Assembly: GCA_009731375.1 (NCBI GenBank) | Contig: BJOX01000164.1 | Span: 799,785-863,784 of the forward strand | Source of the DNA: Paulinella micropora | Taxonomy: Eukaryota; Cercozoa; Imbricatea; Euglyphida | Direction of reading: 5' to 3' | Length of the DNA stretch: 64,000 nucleotides | Shown: positions 58,461 to 64,000 of the stretch, in pieces | Position numbering within the stretch: the stretch's first letter is position 1 | Layout: every line of letters begins with the position of its first letter | Notes under the pieces: model-generated | Databases searched by the model: none | Told to the model about the DNA's origin: nothing | The model's input: only the letters and a program-made list of their open reading frames with translations | Position numbers and translations under genes: made by a program

Positions 58461-58612
58461 TATCTGAGGCGTACTGATGCAGCTAATGGCATATCCTCAA
58501 CGGACATAAGCCTCCAATACCCTTGTTCGAGGTCCTCCACCCCCCGTGTCAGTCTCTCGCCTGATTGATCGGGGCCACCGATGGAGCTCCTGAGGGCAAG
58601 ACTGCACTAAGC
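58461..58612 (-). mobile_element. Retroelement tail repeat, copy 2, cut by a gap
   Basis: Reverse complement of about 20760-20912. Confidence 0.7.
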
Positions 58613-59587
58613 NNNNNNNNNNNNNNNNNNNNNNNNNNNNNNNNNNNNNNNNNNNNNNNNNNNNNNNNNNNNNNNNNNNNNNNNNNNNNNNNNNNNNNNN
58701 NNNNNNNNNNNNNNNNNNNNNNNNNNNNNNNNNNNNNNNNNNNNNNNNNNNNNNNNNNNNNNNNNNNNNNNNNNNNNNNNNNNNNNNNNNNNNNNNNNNN
58801 NNNNNNNNNNNNNNNNNNNNNNNNNNNNNNNNNNNNNNNNNNNNNNNNNNNNNNNNNNNNNNNNNNNNNNNNNNNNNNNNNNNNNNNNNNNNNNNNNNNN
58901 NNNNNNNNNNNNNNNNNNNNNNNNNNNNNNNNNNNNNNNNNNNNNNNNNNNNNNNNNNNNNNNNNNNNNNNNNNNNNNNNNNNNNNNNNNNNNNNNNNNN
59001 NNNNNNNNNNNNNNNNNNNNNNNNNNNNNNNNNNNNNNNNNNNNNNNNNNNNNNNNNNNNNNNNNNNNNNNNNNNNNNNNNNNNNNNNNNNNNNNNNNNN
59101 NNNNNNNNNNNNNNNNNNNNNNNNNNNNNNNNNNNNNNNNNNNNNNNNNNNNNNNNNNNNNNNNNNNNNNNNNNNNNNNNNNNNNNNNNNNNNNNNNNNN
59201 NNNNNNNNNNNNNNNNNNNNNNNNNNNNNNNNNNNNNNNNNNNNNNNNNNNNNNNNNNNNNNNNNNNNNNNNNNNNNNNNNNNNNNNNNNNNNNNNNNNN
59301 NNNNNNNNNNNNNNNNNNNNNNNNNNNNNNNNNNNNNNNNNNNNNNNNNNNNNNNNNNNNNNNNNNNNNNNNNNNNNNNNNNNNNNNNNNNNNNNNNNNN
59401 NNNNNNNNNNNNNNNNNNNNNNNNNNNNNNNNNNNNNNNNNNNNNNNNNNNNNNNNNNNNNNNNNNNNNNNNNNNNNNNNNNNNNNNNNNNNNNNNNNNN
59501 NNNNNNNNNNNNNNNNNNNNNNNNNNNNNNNNNNNNNNNNNNNNNNNNNNNNNNNNNNNNNNNNNNNNNNNNNNNNNNNNNNNNNNN
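58613..59587. other. Assembly gap (975 N)
   Basis: Ends in poly-G on the right. Confidence 1.
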
Positions 59588-59624
<37 letters not shown>

Positions 59625-59629
59625 GCGTT

Positions 59630-59800
59630 ACCATCTTCTGCTCGCTGTTCGCGCTGCTGTGTTCCAGGCGAGAGATGATCGCGCTGACTGGAGAGCCAAA
59701 GGGCGAAGAGGACACGGGCATGTCTAGCTGAATATCCACCGGACTTAACACGATCAAAACCACGCGGTCCCACTTCAAGATCCTACCGACAATAATAATA
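59630..59800 (-). other. Unique segment ending in a short AAT run
   Basis: GCTCGCTGTTCGCGCTGCTG to AGATCCTACCGAC then (AAT)3. It resembles a retroelement tail by its end but no second copy is seen. Confidence 0.4.
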
Positions 59801-59940
59801 GTAGATTATGCAGCTAGCCACAAATTTGACGTTTTGCGGGGGAGCCGGGCCGGGCCGGCGAGCCCGCAAAACACGTCAACTTTGGCGCGCCGCATGTGTA
59901 GTTTTATCGGTAACCTGACCACATTTTGTGGAGGTGACCA
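59801..59940 (-). mobile_element. GC-rich hairpin repeat (family C), copy 4 (inverted)
   Basis: Carries the CACAAAATGTGG end and GCCCGCAAAACACGTCAA arm, with the other arm shortened (GACGTTTTGCGGG). Confidence 0.8.
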
Positions 59941-60002
59941 ATACATATAATATATATTCATGTAACTGGCATTTTTGCTTTTCAGATTTTATGATTTAAG
60001 GT

Positions 60003-60118
60003 GTGAAAACCTTCGGCCAGGAAATATTTCGGCCAGTGATTTTTCACCGCAGAATACGTTGTTTTTGCACAAAACTTTGGGTGGCCGGAATTCTTCCCTA
60101 GTCTTTTCACCGCAAGAC
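60003..60118 (+). repeat. Dispersed repeat, copy 2 (partner 56083-56215)
   Basis: Shares GCAGAATACGTTGTTTTTGC and flanks with copy 1; followed here by poly-T. Confidence 0.7.
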
Positions 60119-60249
60119 ATGTTTTTTTTTTTTTTTTTCTCCCCAAAGTTTGAGGTGGCCGAAATTCTTGACTTTTCCTTATATTTCTAAACGTAGATAA
60201 ACATGCTTGACTGTCTGCTTGTTGCAACGCGATTCAGACCACGAGGTCC

Positions 60250-60396
60250 TATTTCATTATGTATGTATGTTTTATGTATGTATGTAAGTAAGTAAGTAAG
60301 TAAGTACGTCAGTATGTAAGTATGTAAGTATGTAAGTAAGTAAGTATGTATGTATGTATGTATGTATGTATGTATGTGTGTATGTATGTATGTATG

Positions 60397-60430
<34 letters not shown>

Positions 60431-60487
60431 CGTATGTGTGTATGCATGTATGTATGTATGCATGTATGTATGTATGTATGTAACAAA

Positions 60488-60542
<55 letters not shown>

Positions 60543-60684
60543 AATAAAGAAACAAGAAATAAAGAAATAAGGAAATATAGAAATGAATAAATAAATAAAT
60601 AAATAAATAAATAAAATACATAAAGTAAAGAAATAAGAAATAAAGAAATAAAGAAATGAATAAATAAATAAATACATAAATGAA

Positions 60685-60739
<55 letters not shown>

Positions 60740-60780
60740 ATTAATGAGTAAATGAGTAAATACGTAAATACACAAATACA

Positions 60781-60831
<51 letters not shown>

Positions 60832-60901
60832 ATACATAAATAAACAAACAAATAAATAAATAAATAAATAAATAAATAAATCAATCAATAAATTAAATAA
60901 A

Positions 60902-60949
<48 letters not shown>

Positions 60950-60960
60950 AGAAAAATAAC
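60250..60960. repeat. TATG and AAAT microsatellites
   Basis: (TATG)n with TAAG, then about 450 bp of (AAAT)n. Confidence 0.95.
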
Positions 60961-60969
60961 ATATCAAGA

Positions 60970-61240
60970 GTATTTGTAAAGGAAAGATATTTAGATAGCG
61001 CACGTGTCTCTTCGCATCGTCTCTTGCTCGTGCAGCGCAACGGGCTTTAAATAAATAAAAGAAAAATAACATGACGAGAGTATTTTGTAATAATAATAAT
61101 AATAGTAATAATAAAGAAATAATAATAAAAAAAAGGAAGAAAGAAAGCAAAGAAAGATATATAGTTAGATCGCGTACTTGTCTCTTCGCATGCTCTCTTG
61201 CTCGTGTGCAGCGCAACGGGCTTTAAATAAATAAATAAAT
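60970..61240 (-). repeat. Two 3-prime-edge copies of the terminal exon at 61460-61555
   Basis: Minus strand AAAGCCCGTTGCGCTGCAC...GAGACAAGTACGCGATCTAA and a variant (ACACGTGCGCTATCTAA), near 61150-61232 and 60983-61050. They keep the stop codon and lie downstream of the complete exon. Confidence 0.75.
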
Positions 61241-61297
61241 AAATTAAATCAATTAAATCAATTAAATAAATTAAATAAATTAAATAAATTAAATAAA

Positions 61298-61385
<88 letters not shown>

Positions 61386-61459
61386 ATTAATTTTAAAAAA
61401 GAAAAAAAATTTAAAAAAAAGAAAAAAAGAAAAAAAAAAAAGGAAAGAAAGATATATAG

Positions 61460-61555
61460 TTAGATCGCGTACTTGTCTCTTCTTATGGTCTCTTGCTCTT
61501 GCTCGTGAGCAGCGCAGCGGGCTTTATGCTCCCGCGTAGATTCCGCGTTCTGAGT
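61460..61555 (-). CDS. Terminal exon of another minus-strand gene
   Basis: Acceptor TTATTATTTCAG|ACTCAG; 31 codons then TAA (61460-61462). TQNAESTREHKARCAAHEQE then QETIRRDKYAI, charged and helical. Seven acceptor-edge copies lie upstream (61621-62370) and two 3-prime-edge copies downstream, so this is the only complete copy. Confidence 0.6.
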   Translation of the reverse strand, partial: TQNAESTREHKARCAAHEQEQETIRRDKYAI

Positions 61556-61599
61556 CTGAAATAATAACAAGATATAGAATAAATAAGAGATAGATAGAT

Positions 61600-61670
61600 G
61601 TAATAGATAACAAGAGATATAGATTCCGCGCTCTGAGTCTGTAAGAATAAAAAGACATGGGTAAGAATGG

Positions 61671-61757
<87 letters not shown>

Positions 61758-62375
61758 NNNNNNNNNNCCCGCACGCTCTGAGTCTGTAAGAATAACGAGA
61801 CATGGGTAAGAGTAAAAAGAGATAGAATAATAAGAGATAGATAGATGTAATAAATATTGTGCTCCCGTATCGATTCCGCGCTCTGAGTCTGTATGAATAA
61901 CGACATGGGTAAGAATAAAAAGAGATAGAATAAATAAGAGATAGATAGATGTAATAAAAGAGTAGAGATAGAAGAGCGGTTTTGCTTCCGAGCTCTTAGT
62001 CTGTATGAATAAACAGACGCGGGTAAGAGTAAAAAGAGATAGAATAAATAAGAGATAGATAGATGTAATAAATATTGTGCTCCCGTATCGATTCCGCGCT
62101 CTGTGTCTGTATGAATAACCAGACATGGGTAAGAATAAAAGAGATAGATGTAATAAAAGAGTACAGATAGCAGAGCGATTTTTGCTTCCGCGCTCTGAGT
62201 CTGAAAAAATAACAAGACATAGGTACGAATTAAAGAGATGTATGTATGTATGTATGTATGTATTTATGCATGTATGTATGTATGTATGTATGTATGTTTG
62301 TATGTATGTATGTATGTATGTATGTATGTATTTATGTATGTATGTGTATCGATTCCGCACTCAGTCTGCATGAAT
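61600..62375 (-). repeat. Seven acceptor-edge copies of the terminal exon
   Basis: Minus strand CAG|ACTCAGAGCGCGGAATC variants near 61621, 61776, 61867, 61987, 62087, 62187 and 62345. Two continue to CGATACGGGAGCAC. Poly-A with a 10-N gap (61758-61767) and TATG runs separate some. Confidence 0.8.
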
Positions 62376-62462
62376 AAGAATATACACATGCTTGATAAAA
62401 CAACATACATGTATGCTGACCAACACAAAAACCACCACTATCATTATCACAGTTTATGGAGG

Positions 62463-62498
<36 letters not shown>

Positions 62499-62499
62499 G

Positions 62500-62509
62500 N
62501 NNNNNNNNN
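62500..62509. other. Assembly gap (10 N) after poly-A
   Basis: Ten Ns following AAAAAGGGG. Confidence 1.
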
Positions 62510-62664
62510 AAGCAAGAGAATACCCGTGAGGCTAACTTCAACCCTTGAGAGCACTCGTAGTTTTCTTGGCTGAGCGAACGTGACATGAGCGAACGTGACA
62601 TGGACTTCATGGTGTTGGAAGGTGATAGGTCGCATGGAAAGATGTCGCCGTATGAGGAACCCTG
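62510..62664 (-). CDS. Exon, serine-rich, cut by a gap
   Basis: Acceptor CTACCTTAACAG|GGTTCC. Phase-0 reading GSSYGDIFPCDLSPSNTMKS then MSRSLMSRSLSQENYECSQG, open to the gap. The MSRSL duplication reflects a 17-bp repeat (GAGCGAACGTGACATG). A related edge at 62822-62866 (TATCTTCAG|GAAGCTCGCCCG running into the same GGTTCCTCCTACGGC) suggests the ancestral exon started further upstream. No family recognised. Confidence 0.5.
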
Positions 62665-62699
62665 TTAAGGTAGGAAAGGATAGGATAAGGTGAGGTAAA

Positions 62700-62740
<41 letters not shown>

Positions 62741-62773
62741 AAGATACGATAGGATAGGCTGATGAATAGATGA

Positions 62774-62811
<38 letters not shown>

Positions 62812-62889
62812 CGATAGATAGAAGATGTCGCCGTAGGAGGAACCCGGGGAGAACGGGCGAGCTTCCTGAAGATAGATATATAAATAGAG

Positions 62890-62943
<54 letters not shown>

Positions 62944-62945
62944 AG

Positions 62946-62981
<36 letters not shown>

Positions 62982-63000
62982 GGTAGAGGGAGAGGGAGAT
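62700..63000. repeat. GA, GATA and poly-G runs with an exon-edge copy
   Basis: Minus-strand acceptor-edge copy at 62822-62866; poly-G at 62949-62980. Confidence 0.8.
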
Positions 63001-63105
63001 AGATTTGAGATGGTGATGATGGCGATGATGATAATGATAATCAATTTACTATGAAGGTCAAGGGGGACGAGCTACCTGAAGATAGATTTGAGATGGTGGT
63101 GATGG

Positions 63106-63136
<31 letters not shown>

Positions 63137-63469
63137 CAACTTACTATGAAGGTCAGATTTGAGATGGTGGTGATGGTGATGATGATGATGATAATGATAA
63201 TGATCAATTTACTATGAAGGTAAGATTTGAGATGATGGTGATGATGGTGGTGATGATGATGATGATGATGATGATCAATTTACTATGAAGGTCAGATTTG
63301 AGATGGTGATGGTGATGGTGGTGATGATGATTGATAATGTTGATCAATTTACTATGAAGGTCAGATTTGAGATGGTGGTGATGATGATAATGATGATAAT
63401 GATGATGATCAATTTACTATGAAGGTCAGATTTGAGATGATGGTGATGATGGTGATGATGATGATGATG

Positions 63470-63470
<1 letters not shown>
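63001..63470. repeat. Tandem 55-75 bp repeat with GAT expansion
   Basis: Units of TTTACTATGAAGGTCAGATT plus TGAGATGGTG and variable (GAT)n, at least six copies. A TATCTTCAG|GTAGCTCGTCC acceptor edge (minus) lies at 63062-63084. Confidence 0.85.
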
Positions 63471-63520
<50 letters not shown>

Positions 63521-63574
63521 AGTCTATCTGTCTATCTATCTATCAAAAGAATGTACCTGATGGAAAATGTAGGC

Positions 63575-63628
<54 letters not shown>

Positions 63629-63768
63629 GATAATTATAATCAACTTACTATGAAAGTCAGGGGTGGAGGGAGCAGGACTTCGTCTATCTCTTGAAAACAG
63701 TTGAGGTAGGATTCGATAGGATAGGATTAGGTGAGATAAAAACAAGATACGATAGGATAGGCTGATGA

Positions 63769-63801
<33 letters not shown>

Positions 63802-63812
63802 CAGGATCAGAC

Positions 63813-63926
63813 CTCGTCTGTCTCTTCTGAGTTTGTCCTTGTGGCTGCTGTACTCACGTTGATATTGTTCGGGAGGGAGGAGGAGAGGAGAGAGCGAGAG
63901 AAGGCAGCAGGGGATAGAGAAGAAGG
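63813..63926 (-). CDS. Candidate exon of the minus-strand gene at the right end
   Basis: Acceptor TGTTAATGCAG|CCTTCT and donor AGACAGACGAG|GTCTGA. 114 nt, phase 1 in and out. FFSIPCCLLSLSPLLLPPEQ then YQREYSSHKDKLRRDRR. An inner GTGAGTAC could be an alternative donor. A weak donor-edge copy (GAGATAGACGAAG|TCC) lies near 63682. Confidence 0.45.
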
Positions 63927-64000
63927 CTGCATTAACAACAACAAAAATGAAATTTGCCGAGAGATGACAATAAGCTTACAATTACTTCCCCCCCCCCCCC

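Overview
Eukaryotic nuclear DNA. The window is mostly simple-sequence repeat (TATC/GATA, CATA/TATG, TA, TTA, GA/CT, CAG and others). Embedded in it are small exons with GT-AG splice borders, transposable elements of several classes and seven assembly gaps. GT-AG introns, an LTR retrotransposon with Ty3/Gypsy gene order, a non-LTR element with a restriction-like endonuclease, a tRNA-derived SINE and terminal-inverted-repeat MITEs all say eukaryote. I cannot name the clade from the sequence.

Layout. 1-19.2 kb, plus strand: a microsatellite-rich gene whose short exons I could recognise by splice signals and codon phase (ends at 53, 3047, 3843, 4671, 14225, 16087, 17120 and 18751). Dispersed repeats lie in its introns. 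19.2-22.5 kb: low-complexity DNA and TE-tail repeats. 22.5-37.1 kb, minus strand: one 14.6-kb LTR retrotransposon with 156-161 bp LTRs, primer-binding-site and polypurine-tract candidates, several 5-prime accessory/gag-like ORFs, protease, reverse transcriptase, RNase H, integrase and a C-terminal domain. It is decayed by frameshifts, a nonsense codon, changed catalytic residues and a MITE insertion. 37.1-41.2 kb: MITE and foldback repeats. 41.2-55.6 kb, minus strand: a glutamine-rich gene with nine phase-consistent exons (460 codons plus stop, 5-prime end not seen). A non-LTR retrotransposon (51.1-54.9 kb) sits in one intron, flanked by identical 85-bp repeats. 55.6-60.2 kb: SINE pair and other interspersed repeats. 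60.2-64 kb, minus strand: exons of another gene, including a terminal exon.

The main structural observation runs through all the exon-bearing regions. Fragments that span one edge of an exon (splice site plus 15-60 exon bases) are amplified in tandem together with the neighbouring intronic microsatellite. Acceptor-edge copies always lie upstream of the complete exon and donor-edge copies always downstream, on both strands and in at least a dozen cases. One exon has 19 partial copies, another 15. This explains nearly all non-microsatellite sequence in the repeat deserts and leaves long ladders of decoy splice sites in the introns.

A second observation concerns the LTR element. The 10-base motif TCTACGTTAG occurs in each LTR, inside the predicted transcript leader, and again 6-15 nt upstream of the first ATG of three 5-prime ORFs. 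This arrangement recalls leader/body junction motifs or reused splice acceptors.
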